64,000 nucleotides of DNA, from the NCBI RefSeq assembly GCF_900109205.1, contig NZ_FNZB01000002.1:372001-436000 (forward strand), in the 5' to 3' direction. Shown piece by piece: positions 38,531 through 47,735 of this stretch (position 1 is its first letter; each line of letters begins with the position of its first letter). The notes beneath the pieces were generated by a model. The model was not told where the DNA came from. It saw nothing but the letters and a program-made list of their open reading frames with translations, and searched no databases. This DNA is from Sphingomonas sp. OV641. GTDB taxonomy: Bacteria > Pseudomonadota > Alphaproteobacteria > Sphingomonadales > Sphingomonadaceae. A program made the position numbers and the translations under genes.

Positions 38531-39117
38531 GCGCCCAGCACCTGCCGTTCGCGCAGATATCCGAGCAGCGGCAGCAATGGCATGCCGAGCACGGTGAACT
38601 GGCTGCCCTCGACCCGGCTGAACAATTGCACCCCCGGCCCTTCGATGCGGTAGCAGCCGACGCAGCCCGAAATCTCCGGCCATTCGGCATCGAGATACGC
38701 CTCGATGAAGCTGTCGGAGAGCGGGCGGACGAACATCCGCGCCCGATCGACATGGCGCCACACCGGGCGACCGGCTTCAGCGATCACCGCCGCGCTGACG
38801 AGATCGTGCCGCTTGCCCGACATCATCTCGAGGTGTTTCGCTGCCTCTTCTCGGTCGCGCGGCTTGGACAGGATCGTCCCGTCCTCCAGCACGGCGAGGC
38901 TGTCCGATCCAAGAACAAGCGCCTGGGGATTGCGGTGCGATACCTTCAGCGCCTTCAGCTCGGCCAGGGCATCGGCCAGATCGCGCGGGGCGATCGCGCC
39001 GAGCGACGCCTTGGCGGCTTCCTCGTCCACCATCGCCGGCTGCGCTTCGAACGGAACGCCGGCCGCCTCCAGCATGGCGCGGCGCGAGGCGGATTGCGAG
39101 GCAAGGATCAGCTTCAT
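38527..39117 (-). CDS. maf: Maf family nucleotide pyrophosphatase
   Basis: A protein of 196 residues that starts MKLILASQSASRRAMLEAAG, the Maf signature. Catalytic Asp is in VLGSDSLAVLEDG, with KP at SKPRDREEA. Maf proteins hydrolyse non-canonical nucleoside triphosphates. It overlaps ppsR upstream and aroE downstream by four bases each. Confidence 0.94.
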   Translation of the reverse strand: MKLILASQSASRRAMLEAAGVPFEAQPAMVDEEAAKASLGAIAPRDLADALAELKALKVSHRNPQALVLGSDSLAVLEDGTILSKPRDREEAAKHLEMMSGKRHDLVSAAVIAEAGRPVWRHVDRARMFVRPLSDSFIEAYLDAEWPEISGCVGCYRIEGPGVQLFSRVEGSQFTVLGMPLLPLLGYLRERQVLGA

Positions 39118-39956
39118 TGATCGATCACCAGGCCGGGATTGCCGCGACGCTCGTTGACGATCGAGATCACCGCCGCCGCGGTTTCCTCGATCGAGCGGCG
39201 GGTGACATCGATCACCGGCCAGCCATTGTCGGCGAACATCCGCCGGGCATATTGCAGTTCGCGCGTCACCGCCTCCTGATCAACATAGTCCGTTTCAGGG
39301 GCCTGGTTGAGCGACAGGAGGCGATTGCGCCTGATCTGGATCAGCCGGTCGGGGCTGGTGGTGAGGCCCACGATCAGCGGGTTCTGGAGCGAATAGAGCA
39401 GCGGCGGGGGCGGGCTTTCCACCACGATCGGGATGTTCGCGACCTTGAAGCCGCGATTGGCGAGATAAATGGACGTCGGCGTCTTGGATGAGCGCGATAC
39501 GCCGGCGAGGACGATATCCGCCTCTTCCCATTCCTCCCACAGCACGCCGTCGTCATGCGCGATGGTGAACTGGATCGCATCGACGCGCGCGAAATAGGCG
39601 GCGTCCAGCACGTGCTGGCGCCCCGGCTTGTTCTTTGCCTGCTGCCCCAGCAGCGCGGACAAAGCGTCGTTCACGGGATCGAGCGGCGCCACCATCGGCA
39701 GGCCAAGCGCCTGGCACCGCTGCTCCAGCGCATCGCGCGTGGCGGCATTCACCAGCGTATAGATCACCAGCCCCGGGTTCTGCGCGATCTCCTGGAGAAT
39801 GCGATCGAGATGCGCCTCCGTGCGCACCATGGGCCAGAAATGCCGCACCGTTTCGACATTGTCATATTGGGCGAGCGCCGCCTTGGCGATGTTCTCCAGC
39901 GTTTCTCCGGTGGAGTCCGACAGGAGGTGCAGGTGCAGCTTCACCGTCACGGGCAT
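39114..39956 (-). CDS. ppsR: PEP synthase / pyruvate phosphate dikinase regulatory protein
   Basis: A protein of 280 residues (DUF299) with kinase and pyrophosphorylase activities that switch PEP synthase or PPDK. It begins LHLHLLSDSTGETLENIAKA and has the P-loop-like GVSRSSKTPTSIYLA. The ATG at 39956 is chosen by family alignment; AGG lies 3 bases upstream. This is the homologue of the gene flanking the chromosomal origin opposite hemE in Caulobacter and Rickettsia (RP001). Confidence 0.95.
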   Translation of the reverse strand: MPVTVKLHLHLLSDSTGETLENIAKAALAQYDNVETVRHFWPMVRTEAHLDRILQEIAQNPGLVIYTLVNAATRDALEQRCQALGLPMVAPLDPVNDALSALLGQQAKNKPGRQHVLDAAYFARVDAIQFTIAHDDGVLWEEWEEADIVLAGVSRSSKTPTSIYLANRGFKVANIPIVVESPPPPLLYSLQNPLIVGLTTSPDRLIQIRRNRLLSLNQAPETDYVDQEAVTRELQYARRMFADNGWPVIDVTRRSIEETAAAVISIVNERRGNPGLVIDQ

Positions 39957-40237
39957 GAACCTGTGGATAACATGGGGATAACCGCTAGCGTAACCTGCGC
40001 GAGCGGCCAAGCCGCCGTGCGCACCGTGGAAAACTCATCAGTCATCCACAATTAAATCCACCGGCGGCGATTCTATCCACAGGCTGTGAGAATCGTGGAT
40101 GGGTGAATCGAATCCGCGGGAGTCTGCGGCTCCGCCAGCGTCAAGCTGTTGGCAATCCGGGGATGAACGCATAAGCCCCGCAACCAACGCGCCTACATCA
40201 TCACACAACCATCAGACTCTTTCTTTTGAGAAGAAGC
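39957..40237. other. oriC: putative chromosomal origin of replication (oriC)
   Basis: This 281-base gap lies between the divergent ppsR and hemE genes, the position of the origin in Caulobacter and Rickettsia. It holds one perfect DnaA box and three single-mismatch boxes: TGGGGATAA (39973-39981), TCATCCACA (40042-40050) and CTATCCACA (40073-40081). Six GANTC sites, the CcrM methylation sequence, occur at 40069, 40090, 40105, 40110, 40120 and 40215. An AT-richer stretch lies next to hemE. Gene direction flips here: 22 consecutive minus-strand genes lie to the left and 7 plus-strand genes to the right. Position and motifs are seen; origin activity is inferred. Confidence 0.85.
39962..39970 (-). 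promoter_or_regulatory. perfect DnaA box
   Basis: TGTGGATAA on the plus strand is the exact complement of the consensus TTATCCACA. It lies six bases upstream of the ppsR start, so DnaA binding could also affect ppsR expression. Confidence 0.8.
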
Positions 40238-41299
40238 ATGGACGCCCCAACCGATTCAAAACCACTGCTGGGCGTTCTGAAAGGTCGCAAAAGCGCCCGC
40301 CCGCCGATGTGGTTCATGCGGCAGGCGGGGCGGTACCTCCCTGAATATCGCGCGCTCCGGGCCGAAAAGGGTGGATTCCTTGCGCTCGCGACCGATCCGG
40401 AGGCCGCAGCGGAAGTGACTCTACAGCCGATCCGCCGCTTCGGCTTTGACGGCGCGATCCTCTTTTCCGACATCCTGATGGTGCCTTGGGCGATGGGACA
40501 GGACCTGACCTTCGGACCGGGCGAGGGGCCCCGGCTCGCTCCGCGCCTGCTCGACCAGCATCTCGCCGGGCTGCAACCGGTGCGCGGGCGGCTCGATCCG
40601 GTCTATGCCACGGTGCGGCGGGTGGCGGCGGCGCTGCCGGCGCAGACCACGTTCCTGGGGTTCGCCGGCTCCCCCTGGACCGTCGCGACCTATATGGTGG
40701 CGGGGCAGGGGAGCCGTGATCAGGCCGAAACGCGCGGCCTCGCCTATCGCGATCCGGCTGCCTTTGCCGAAATCATCCAGGCGATCGTGACGCTGACGGT
40801 GGAGTATCTGTCCGGGCAGATCGAGGCCGGGGTCGAGGCGGTGCAATTGTTCGATAGCTGGGCGGGCACGCTGTCGCCGGCGCAGTTCGAACGCTGGGTG
40901 ATCGCCCCCAATGCGGCCATCGTGGCCGCGCTGAAAGAACGGCACCCCGATGTGCCGGTGATCGGCTTTCCCAAGGGGGCAGGGGGCAAATTGCCCGCTT
41001 ATGCCCGCGAAACCGGTGTCGATGCGCTTGGGCTGGACGAGACGGTCGACCCCGTCTGGGCGGATTCCGTGCTGCCAAAGGGCCTACCGGTGCAGGGCAA
41101 CCTCGATCCGCTGGCGCTGATCGCCGGCGGCGCGGCGCTGGACGGCGCGATCGACCGCATTCTTGCCGCTCTTGGCGAGCGGCCGCATGTCTTCAATCTC
41201 GGCCACGGCATCGACCAGCACACGCCGATCGCGCATGTCGAACAGGCGATCGCCCGCGTCCGTTCAGGACCAGTGACCGCAATGGGAGGGCAGGGGTGA
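40238..41299 (+). CDS. hemE: uroporphyrinogen decarboxylase
   Basis: A protein of 353 residues that converts uroporphyrinogen III to coproporphyrinogen III in heme synthesis. The N-terminal signature is RPPMWFMRQAGRYLPEYR, followed by FSDILMVPWAMG, and the C-terminal part has FNLGHGI. The ATG at 40238 has GAGAAG upstream; a TTG at 40226 would add four residues. It is the first gene to the right of the putative origin. The stop shares one base with the hemJ start. Confidence 0.96.
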   Translation: MDAPTDSKPLLGVLKGRKSARPPMWFMRQAGRYLPEYRALRAEKGGFLALATDPEAAAEVTLQPIRRFGFDGAILFSDILMVPWAMGQDLTFGPGEGPRLAPRLLDQHLAGLQPVRGRLDPVYATVRRVAAALPAQTTFLGFAGSPWTVATYMVAGQGSRDQAETRGLAYRDPAAFAEIIQAIVTLTVEYLSGQIEAGVEAVQLFDSWAGTLSPAQFERWVIAPNAAIVAALKERHPDVPVIGFPKGAGGKLPAYARETGVDALGLDETVDPVWADSVLPKGLPVQGNLDPLALIAGGAALDGAIDRILAALGERPHVFNLGHGIDQHTPIAHVEQAIARVRSGPVTAMGGQG

Positions 41300-41757
41300 T
41301 GGGCGCCGGGTTCCTGGGCGCGGCCTATCTTTGGGTGAAGGCCGCGCACATCATCTTCGTGATCTTCTGGATGGCGGGCATGTTCATTCTGCCGCGCTAT
41401 CTGGTGCATCACCAGGAGGGGCTGGGCGATCCCGCCGATGCGGCGCGGTGGATCACGCGTGAGGCGAAGCTGCGGCGCATCATCCTGACGCCGGCGATGA
41501 TCGCGGTCTGGGTGATCGGGCTGGTGCTGGCGGTGAATGCCGGGCTGCTGGCGGGCATTCAGGGCCTGGCGTGGCTGCACGCAAAGCTTTTCGTGGTGTT
41601 CCTGCTCTCGGGCTATCACGGCTGGGCGGTCGGCTATTCGAAGAAGCTGGCGAGGGGGCAAGCGACGCTGAGCAACCGCGGCCTTCGGATGATCAACGAA
41701 GTGCCCGCCCTGGCAGTGACGATCATCGTGATCCTGGCGGTGGTGAAGCCCTTCTAA
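41299..41757 (+). CDS. hemJ: protoporphyrinogen oxidase HemJ
   Basis: A protein of 152 residues with four membrane helices (UPF0093). Conserved features include WVKAAHIIFVIFWMAGMFILPR, with the essential His, LHAKLFVVFLLSGYHGW, and the C-terminal RMINEVPALAVTIIVILAVVKPF. It oxidises protoporphyrinogen IX in bacteria lacking HemG and HemY. A GTG at 41296 is an alternative start. It is co-transcribed with hemE. Confidence 0.92.
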   Translation: MGAGFLGAAYLWVKAAHIIFVIFWMAGMFILPRYLVHHQEGLGDPADAARWITREAKLRRIILTPAMIAVWVIGLVLAVNAGLLAGIQGLAWLHAKLFVVFLLSGYHGWAVGYSKKLARGQATLSNRGLRMINEVPALAVTIIVILAVVKPF

Positions 41758-41838
41758 CCAAGCCGCCGCTCCGGTCCTGAGTCGGGGCCGCGCCACCCCC
41801 GCCCGGCGCGGGCCATCGGCCTTGCGGCAACGGGCAGC

Positions 41839-41978
41839 TTGACTATCCCCGGCCTCGCTCCTACGTCGCCCTCACGGCGCGACCTCTCGGCTGCGCTGCC
41901 TCCTGTCAGTCTCGTTGCCGCGCGAATAGCTTCCGCCAACCGGGCTTCTCCCCCCACCGATCCTCATCGGACACACGA
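41839..41978 (+). promoter_or_regulatory. C-rich leader of rho, possible rut site
   Basis: These 140 bases before the rho start contain 62 C and 31 G by my count, with the C-richest runs at 41874-41909 and 41950-41966. C-rich, G-poor RNA is the typical Rho loading signal, and rho is autoregulated in E. coli. The sequence composition is seen; the regulatory role is inference. Confidence 0.45.
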
Positions 41979-41979
41979 T

Positions 41980-43236
41980 ATGCATCTCAAGGACCTCAAG
42001 AAGAAAGCTCCGGCGGAACTGGTCCAGCTGGCCGAAGAGCTCGGCGTCGAGGGCGCCTCCACGCTGCGCAAGCAGGATCTGATGTTCGCCATCCTCAAGG
42101 TTCAGGCCGAGGAAGGCGAGCAGATCATGGGCGAGGGCACGATCGAGGTCCTGCCCGACGGCTTCGGCTTCCTGCGCTCTCCCGAGGCGAATTACCTCGC
42201 CGGTCCGGACGACATCTATGTGTCGCCGAACCAGGTCCGCAAGCATGGCCTGCGCACTGGCGATACGGTTGAGGGCGAGATCCGCGGGCCGAAGGACGGC
42301 GAACGCTATTTCGCGCTGACCAAGCTGGTTCGCGTCAACTTCGACGATCCCGACGCCGTGCGTCACCGTGTAAACTTCGACAATCTGACGCCGCTCTACC
42401 CTGACGAGCGGCTGAAGATGGAGATCGAGGATCCGACCGCGAAGGACAAGACGGGCCGGGTGCTCGATCTCGTCTCGCCGATCGGCAAGGGCCAGCGCTG
42501 CCTGATCGTCGCCCCGCCGCGCGTCGGCAAGACGGTGATGATGCAGAATATCGCGCGGGCGATCTCTGCCAACCATCCCGAAGTGTTCCTGCTGGTGCTG
42601 CTGATCGACGAGCGGCCCGAGGAAGTCACCGACATGCAGCGCACGGTGAACGGCGAGGTCGTTTCCTCGACCTTCGACGAGCCGGCGACGCGGCACGTGC
42701 AGGTGGCCGAGATGGTGATCGAAAAGGCCAAGCGCCTCGTCGAGCACAAGAAGGACGTGGTGATCCTGCTGGACAACATCACCCGCCTGGGCCGCGCCTA
42801 CAACACCGTCGTACCCTCGTCGGGCAAGGTGCTGACCGGCGGTGTCGACGCCAACGCGCTGCAGCGGCCGAAGCGCTTCTTCGGCGCGGCGCGCAACATC
42901 GAGGAAGGCGGCAGCCTCACGATCATCTCGACCTCGCTGATCGATACCGGCAGCCGCATGGACGAGGTGATCTTCGAAGAGTTCAAGGGCACCGGCAACG
43001 CGGAAATCGTGCTCGACCGCAAGGTGTCGGACAAGCGCATCTTCCCGGCGATCGACGTTTCCAAGAGCGGCACGCGCAAGGAAGAGCTGCTGGTGGAGAA
43101 GGACAAGCTCAGCAAGATGTGGGTGCTGCGCCGCATCCTGATGCAGATGGGCACCGTCGATGCGATGGAATTCCTGCTCGGCAAGATGAAGGATTCCAAG
43201 ACCAACGAGGATTTCTTCGCCAGCATGAATCAGTAA
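41980..43236 (+). CDS. rho: transcription termination factor Rho
   Basis: A protein of 418 residues, the hexameric RNA helicase of factor-dependent termination. The N-terminal helical part ([20 protein letters not shown]) leads to the cold-shock RNA-binding domain ([20 protein letters not shown]). Walker A is [12 protein letters not shown], Walker [17 protein letters not shown], and the Q- and R-loops are intact. The Shine-Dalgarno is weak. In Caulobacter mnmE follows rho; here a terC-family gene does. Confidence 0.97.
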   Translation: MHLKDLKKKAPAELVQLAEELGVEGASTLRKQDLMFAILKVQAEEGEQIMGEGTIEVLPDGFGFLRSPEANYLAGPDDIYVSPNQVRKHGLRTGDTVEGEIRGPKDGERYFALTKLVRVNFDDPDAVRHRVNFDNLTPLYPDERLKMEIEDPTAKDKTGRVLDLVSPIGKGQRCLIVAPPRVGKTVMMQNIARAISANHPEVFLLVLLIDERPEEVTDMQRTVNGEVVSSTFDEPATRHVQVAEMVIEKAKRLVEHKKDVVILLDNITRLGRAYNTVVPSSGKVLTGGVDANALQRPKRFFGAARNIEEGGSLTIISTSLIDTGSRMDEVIFEEFKGTGNAEIVLDRKVSDKRIFPAIDVSKSGTRKEELLVEKDKLSKMWVLRRILMQMGTVDAMEFLLGKMKDSKTNEDFFASMNQ

Positions 43237-43244
43237 GCGGGTGG

Positions 43245-43279
43245 GGCGGCGGCGCGGCCTTGCCCGCGCCGCTGCCGCC
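43245..43279 (+). terminator. GC-rich hairpin after rho, weak terminator candidate
   Basis: GGCGGC-GGCGCG pairs with CGCGCC and GCCGCC across an eight-base loop and a three-base bulge. Only a poor T stretch follows, so intrinsic termination is doubtful. Confidence 0.3.
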
Positions 43280-43450
43280 TGTCTTGCACGTGTCTGCCGT
43301 CATCGTGTCGCGGCAGGACATTTGCTTAAGGCCGAGCCGTCGTCGGCGTGTGTCAGCACGCTGGCGCAGGGCGGCTAACCTCGGTATCGAACCTGCAACC
43401 GGATCGGCCCTGTCGCCGTTCGATGTCCAGATACCCAGGAGCGTTGACCG

Positions 43451-44182
43451 TTGATCCTTACCCTGCTCGCCCAAGCTGCCGCCGCCATCCAGGGCCCCGG
43501 CTCGCTGGGTGACATCTGGCACAATATCGTCGCGGATTTCTCCAACCTGTCCGAGCCGGCCGCGCTGGCGGCATTCGGCCAGGTGCTGATGATCGATCTG
43601 GTTCTCGCCGGAGACAATGCGGTGGTCGTCGGGGCGCTTGCCGCCGGCCTGCCGACCGATCAGCGCAAGAAGGTGATCCTGATCGGCATCATCGCGGCGC
43701 TGGTGCTGCGGATCTTCTTCGCGCTGATCGTCACCTGGCTGATGGGCATCGTCGGCCTGATCTTCGCTGGCGGCCTGCTGCTGCTCTGGGTGAGCTGGAA
43801 GTTCTGGCGCGAATTGCGCGCCCATTCCCATGCGAACGTGGGTTCGGAAGAGATCCACGGCGACGAGCAGTCGGGCCTCTCCCCGGCACGCTCCTTTGCC
43901 GGCGCGGCCTGGGCTGTGGCGATCGCGGACGTGTCGATGAGCCTCGACAATGTGCTGGCGGTGGCTGGCGCGGCGCGCGAGCACCCCGGCATTCTGGTGG
44001 TCGGCCTCATTCTGTCGGTGGCGCTGATGGGCCTGGCCGCGAACCTGATCGCGCGGGTGATCGGTCGCTATCGCTGGATCGCCTATATCGGTCTTGCGGT
44101 GATCATCTTCGTGGCCTTCAAGATGATCTATGAAGGCTGGATCGGCACTGGTGAGACAGTGGGGCTCAACACCCTTTTCTGA
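43451..44182 (+). CDS. TerC/YjbE family integral membrane protein
   Basis: A protein of 243 residues with about seven helices. Two acidic membrane motifs of the TerC family are present: DLVLAGDNAVVVGALAAGL and ADVSMSLDNVLAVAGAA. Relatives export manganese or calcium or protect against tellurite. The TTG start is supported by AGGAG nine bases upstream. A central cytoplasmic loop is His/Glu/Ser-rich (RAHSHANVGSEEIHGDEQ). The 214 bases upstream show no recognisable manganese riboswitch. Confidence 0.87.
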   Translation: MILTLLAQAAAAIQGPGSLGDIWHNIVADFSNLSEPAALAAFGQVLMIDLVLAGDNAVVVGALAAGLPTDQRKKVILIGIIAALVLRIFFALIVTWLMGIVGLIFAGGLLLLWVSWKFWRELRAHSHANVGSEEIHGDEQSGLSPARSFAGAAWAVAIADVSMSLDNVLAVAGAAREHPGILVVGLILSVALMGLAANLIARVIGRYRWIAYIGLAVIIFVAFKMIYEGWIGTGETVGLNTLF

Positions 44183-44309
44183 CGTGAACGGCGCGGTGTG
44201 CGCCTGGCGTACCCCGCTGCCGCGACAGCGCTGGCGGGGAACCAGGAAGGGTTCACCACGCGTTCAACCCGTCCTGGCCAGAAGCCAGGCCATGCCCAAC
44301 GGGAGAGCC

Positions 44310-44918
44310 ATGTTGAGAAGTTTCGTGCCAATCGCCGCCGCGATCGTGATCGCTGCGCCGGCGGCGGCGCAATCGGGTGACCTGGCCCTGGTCCAGAACC
44401 ACCTGCGCGCCGTCAACACGATGACCGCCGATTTCACGCAGACCGATCGCGCCGGAAAGACGCTGACGGGAACGCTGTCGCTCAAGAAGCCGGGCAAGAT
44501 CCGCTTCCAATATGAAAAGGGCGTGCCGATCCTGGTGGTTGGGGATGGCAAGGCGCTGACCTTTATCGACTATTCGGTGCGCCAGGTGCAGCGTTGGCCG
44601 ATCACCAATTCACCGCTGGGCGTGCTGATCAACCCGGATCGTGACATCGCCCGCTATGCCAAGGTGATCCCCAGCGGCGATTCGCGCGTGCTGTCGGTGG
44701 AGGGCTACGATCCAAAGCATCCCGAATATGGTCGCATCACCATGGTGTTCGCGCGGGAAGGCGGCGCACCGGGCGGGTTGATGCTGCAGGGCTGGGTAAC
44801 GCTGGACAGCCAGGGCAATCGGACGACCATCCGGCTCGACAATCAGCGGTTCAACGTGCCGGTGAGCGACGGAACGTTCCGTTGGAACGATCCGCGGAGA
44901 AACGGAACGCGCAACTGA
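44310..44918 (+). CDS. lolA: outer-membrane lipoprotein carrier protein LolA
   Basis: A protein of 202 residues, periplasmic. The signal peptide is MLRSFVPIAAAIVIAAPAAAQ. The mature part has VNTMTADFTQTDRAGKTLTG, KKPGKIRFQYEKGVPILVVG and the closing strand NQRFNVPVSDGTFRWNDPR typical of LolA-like proteins. It ferries lipoproteins from LolCDE to the outer membrane. The start has GGGAGAG upstream. Confidence 0.9.
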   Translation: MLRSFVPIAAAIVIAAPAAAQSGDLALVQNHLRAVNTMTADFTQTDRAGKTLTGTLSLKKPGKIRFQYEKGVPILVVGDGKALTFIDYSVRQVQRWPITNSPLGVLINPDRDIARYAKVIPSGDSRVLSVEGYDPKHPEYGRITMVFAREGGAPGGLMLQGWVTLDSQGNRTTIRLDNQRFNVPVSDGTFRWNDPRRNGTRN

Positions 44919-45057
44919 ACGGTTCACAACCGGTTTGTTCATCCAGGCGACAGGAAAGGGCCGCTATTGCCCCGAATGCGGATGTGGGGCGGTTCAGGAT
45001 TTTCCCCCTGTTGCCTGAACGATGTTCCACTCCCCCCTGCGTGACGAACGCCAGGTC

Positions 45058-45095
45058 GGCCCTCGCTCCAAGCCCCCGGAGCGAGGGCCTTTCCT
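45058..45095 (+). terminator. hairpin terminator between lolA and xth
   Basis: GGCCCTCGCTCC (45058-45069) pairs perfectly with GGAGCGAGGGCC (45078-45089) across an eight-base loop, followed by TTTCCTT. It lies about 140 bases past the lolA stop and 60 bases before xth. Confidence 0.7.
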
Positions 45096-45150
45096 TCTCC
45101 GGCGCATATGATGATTGCCGTTGCCGCGTTGCCCCCGCTAAAGCGCGCGG

Positions 45151-45933
45151 GTGAAGATCGTCAGCTGGAACATCAATTCGGTCCGTTTCCGCATCGCCAT
45201 CGTTGAGCAGTTCCTGCGCGAGGCTCAGCCGGACATCCTGTGCCTGCAGGAGACCAAGGTCATCGACGCCGACTTCCCGGCCGAGGCCTTTCGTCAGCTC
45301 GGCTACCAGCACATCCTGCTTCATGGCCAGCGGATGCATCATGGCGTGGCGATCATCAGCCGCGTGCCGATCACCGAGGACGACCGGCTGGATTGGCAGG
45401 CCAATCGCGAGGCGCGGCATATCGGCGTGCGGCTGGAAAACGGCGTCAGGCTGGAGAATGTCTATGTTCCGGCCGGCGGCGACGTGCCCGATCGCGAGGC
45501 GAACCCGAAGTTTGGGCAGAAGCTCGATTTCGTGCAGCGCATGACCGAATGGTCCGAGGCGCTCGACTGCCCGACGATCCTGACCGGCGACTTCAACATC
45601 GCGCCGCTGCCCAGCGACGTATGGAGCCACAAGGCGCTGCTGAAGGTCGTCAGCCATACGCCGATCGAGGTGGAGGCGCTGGACCGGCTGAAGGCGTCCA
45701 ACGACTGGGTCGATCTCGGCCGGCATTTTCACCCAGCGCCCGCACGGCTCCATACCTGGTGGAGCTATCGCTCGCCGGACTGGACGAAGAATGATCGCGG
45801 GCGGCGACTGGATCACATGTGGGCCACGGGGAATGTGGCGAAGGCGGCGCAATCCCACCATGTGTACGAGGCGTGCCGCAGCTGGCTGAAGCCATCCGAT
45901 CACGTCCCGATCATGACGGAGTTCGCCTTTTGA
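45151..45933 (+). CDS. xth: exodeoxyribonuclease III
   Basis: A protein of 260 residues, an AP endonuclease and 3' exonuclease in base excision repair. Motifs of the EEP fold are visible: [22 protein letters not shown] (metal-binding Glu), [17 protein letters not shown] and the terminal [10 protein letters not shown] with the catalytic Asp-His. The start is GTG with a weak Shine-Dalgarno. The stop overlaps the ribA start (TTGA). Confidence 0.93.
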   Translation: MKIVSWNINSVRFRIAIVEQFLREAQPDILCLQETKVIDADFPAEAFRQLGYQHILLHGQRMHHGVAIISRVPITEDDRLDWQANREARHIGVRLENGVRLENVYVPAGGDVPDREANPKFGQKLDFVQRMTEWSEALDCPTILTGDFNIAPLPSDVWSHKALLKVVSHTPIEVEALDRLKASNDWVDLGRHFHPAPARLHTWWSYRSPDWTKNDRGRRLDHMWATGNVAKAAQSHHVYEACRSWLKPSDHVPIMTEFAF

Positions 45934-46979
45934 CCGATCCGCGCCAGACCGCCCGAGCGATCGACGCATTGCGCCGCGGCTGGCCGATCCGCATCGGCGC
46001 GCTGGCGCTGCTGCCGATCGAGACGGCCGATCCGGTGCGGCTGGATGCGTTCGATCCCGAGCGGCAGGCGCCGGTTCTGCTATCCGCCGGCCGGGCCGAG
46101 ACGCTGAAGCTGGCCAACCAGCTCGAGGCGGCGGTGCCCGACGCGCCGGTGCTGGTGGACCGGGCGCCTTGGATCGATTTCGCGACGGCGACCGCACTGG
46201 CGGATCCGCAGCTCGACCTCGCGACGCCGCTGAAGGGACCGTTTCGCGCCATCGCCGTGACGGCGCGCGATGATGCCGCGGCGGCGCTTCGGCTGGCGCG
46301 CATCGCGGGCATGTTACCGGCCTTCTTCGTTCTGGAGGGCGGTGCCGCCGATGTCACCTTGTCATCGGCCGAGATCGACGCGCACGAGGATGCTGTTCGG
46401 CTGACCATAGCCGCGCGTGCGCGGTTGCCGGTCGCCCATGCCGAAGATGCCGAAATCGTGGCGTTCCGGACGCCGGAAGGGCCGGGCGAGCATGTCGCCT
46501 TGCTGATTGGCACCCCGCAGGGAGAGCCGCCGCTGGTGCGCCTGCACAGCGAATGCCTGACCGGGGATGCGCTGGGCAGCCTCAAATGCGATTGCGGGCC
46601 ACAGCTGGATGCGGCGCTGAAGGCGATTGCCAAATCGGGGTGGGGCATCCTGTTGTATCTTCGCCAGGAAGGGCGGGGGATTGGTCTGGTCAACAAGCTG
46701 CGCGCCTATGCGCTCCAGGATCAGGGCTTCGACACGGTGGACGCCAATACGCGGCTCGGCTTCGCAATCGATGCGCGCGATTTCGGCGTCGCGGCGCGGA
46801 TGCTCGATTTGCTCGGGCAGCGCGAGATCCGGCTGTTGACCAACAATCCGGGCAAGGTGGCCGGGTTGGAAGCGCGTGGCATCACCGTCACGGAACGGGT
46901 GCCGCACTTCCTGCCGACAAACCCGCACAACGAACAATATCTCGCCACCAAGCGCGACCGCACCGGGCATCAGCTATAA
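45930..46979 (+). CDS. ribA: GTP cyclohydrolase II with N-terminal extra domain
   Basis: A protein of 349 residues that opens GTP at the entry of riboflavin synthesis. The C-terminal half carries the zinc motif [15 protein letters not shown] and the catalytic [14 protein letters not shown], with [10 protein letters not shown] near the end. The first 150 or so residues are a degenerate domain found in many alphaproteobacterial RibA proteins, reminiscent of RibB but without its active-site motif. The start is TTG overlapping the xth stop. Confidence 0.9.
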   Translation: MTDPRQTARAIDALRRGWPIRIGALALLPIETADPVRLDAFDPERQAPVLLSAGRAETLKLANQLEAAVPDAPVLVDRAPWIDFATATALADPQLDLATPLKGPFRAIAVTARDDAAAALRLARIAGMLPAFFVLEGGAADVTLSSAEIDAHEDAVRLTIAARARLPVAHAEDAEIVAFRTPEGPGEHVALLIGTPQGEPPLVRLHSECLTGDALGSLKCDCGPQLDAALKAIAKSGWGILLYLRQEGRGIGLVNKLRAYALQDQGFDTVDANTRLGFAIDARDFGVAARMLDLLGQREIRLLTNNPGKVAGLEARGITVTERVPHFLPTNPHNEQYLATKRDRTGHQL

Positions 46980-46982
46980 GCG

Positions 46983-47034
46983 TGTCCGTCCTGAGCTTGT
47001 GGAACGCACGTTCTTCGGCAGGCTTGAGGCGAAC
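46983..47034. repeat. degenerate inverted repeat
   Basis: The intergenic sequence CGTCCTGAGCTTGTGGAACG, followed after a few bases by the imperfect complement TTCGGCAGGCTTGAGGCGAA, looks like a decayed copy of the CTGAGCTTGTCGAAG-type intergenic repeats common in sphingomonads. Identity is too low to be sure. Confidence 0.35.
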
Positions 47035-47069
47035 GAAGAAGATCGTTCACGCCGATCAGCGGCGGGGCG

Positions 47070-47735
47070 TCAGACCTGCAACAGCCGCCTGACCTCATCG
47101 AAGTCATGCGCGATCGCGTGGACGCCGATCTCGCGCAGCCTCGCGTCATGGCCAGGCGTGCAGTGCAGCCCCGCGCACAGGCCGATGACATGCCCGCCGC
47201 TCGCCACCGCGCCAGTCGCGCCAACCGGTGAATCCTCGAGGATCGCGCACCGCTCGATCGAAACGCCGAGCTGGCGCGCGCCATACAGGTACAAATCCGG
47301 CGCTGGCTTCCCCCGAGTGACATGCTCCGCACCCGAATAGATGTGGTCGCCGAACACGTCCGACAGGCCGAGATGCGCAAGATGCGTGCTGATCCAGCGC
47401 GTCGAGCTGGAGGAGACGACCGCCTTGGGCAGATCGGCGGGCAGGCTGCGGACAAAGGCGATCGCGCCGGCGACTTCCTCGACCCCCTCGGCCAGCACGC
47501 GCTCGTTCTCCGCCATGCGCGCCTCGCTCCAGTCGTCGGGCAGCGGCCCACCGATGAAGGATTCCACCCGATCGAGGAAGTCGCGGCCGGACAGACCCAT
47601 GAAATTGGCCATGGACTGCTCCGGCGTGATCGGATGCCCGCGCTCGGTGAGGAAGTCGGCAATGTGCTTGTTGCCGAGATACTCGCTTTCGATCAGCACT
47701 CCGTCGAAATCGAACAGCAACGCGTCGAACTTCAT
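47070..47735 (-). CDS. HAD-IA family hydrolase (phosphoglycolate phosphatase-like)
   Basis: A protein of 221 residues. Motif I is LLFDFDGVLIESE with the nucleophilic Asp, motif II is in AVVSSSSTRWIS, motif III is the Lys of TRGKPAPDLYLYG, and motif IV is CAILEDSPVGATGAVASG. A helical cap lies between motifs I and II. The substrate is a phosphorylated sugar or small metabolite, not predictable further. Its ATG overlaps the stop of the YggS gene. Confidence 0.9.
   Translation of the reverse strand: MKFDALLFDFDGVLIESEYLGNKHIADFLTERGHPITPEQSMANFMGLSGRDFLDRVESFIGGPLPDDWSEARMAENERVLAEGVEEVAGAIAFVRSLPADLPKAVVSSSSTRWISTHLAHLGLSDVFGDHIYSGAEHVTRGKPAPDLYLYGARQLGVSIERCAILEDSPVGATGAVASGGHVIGLCAGLHCTPGHDARLREIGVHAIAHDFDEVRRLLQV

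Noticed and set aside
43237..43450. Manganese (yybP-ykoY) riboswitch before the TerC-family gene
   Set aside because: I could not find the GGGGAGUAG-type conserved core or a matching second loop, although the gene family is often controlled that way.
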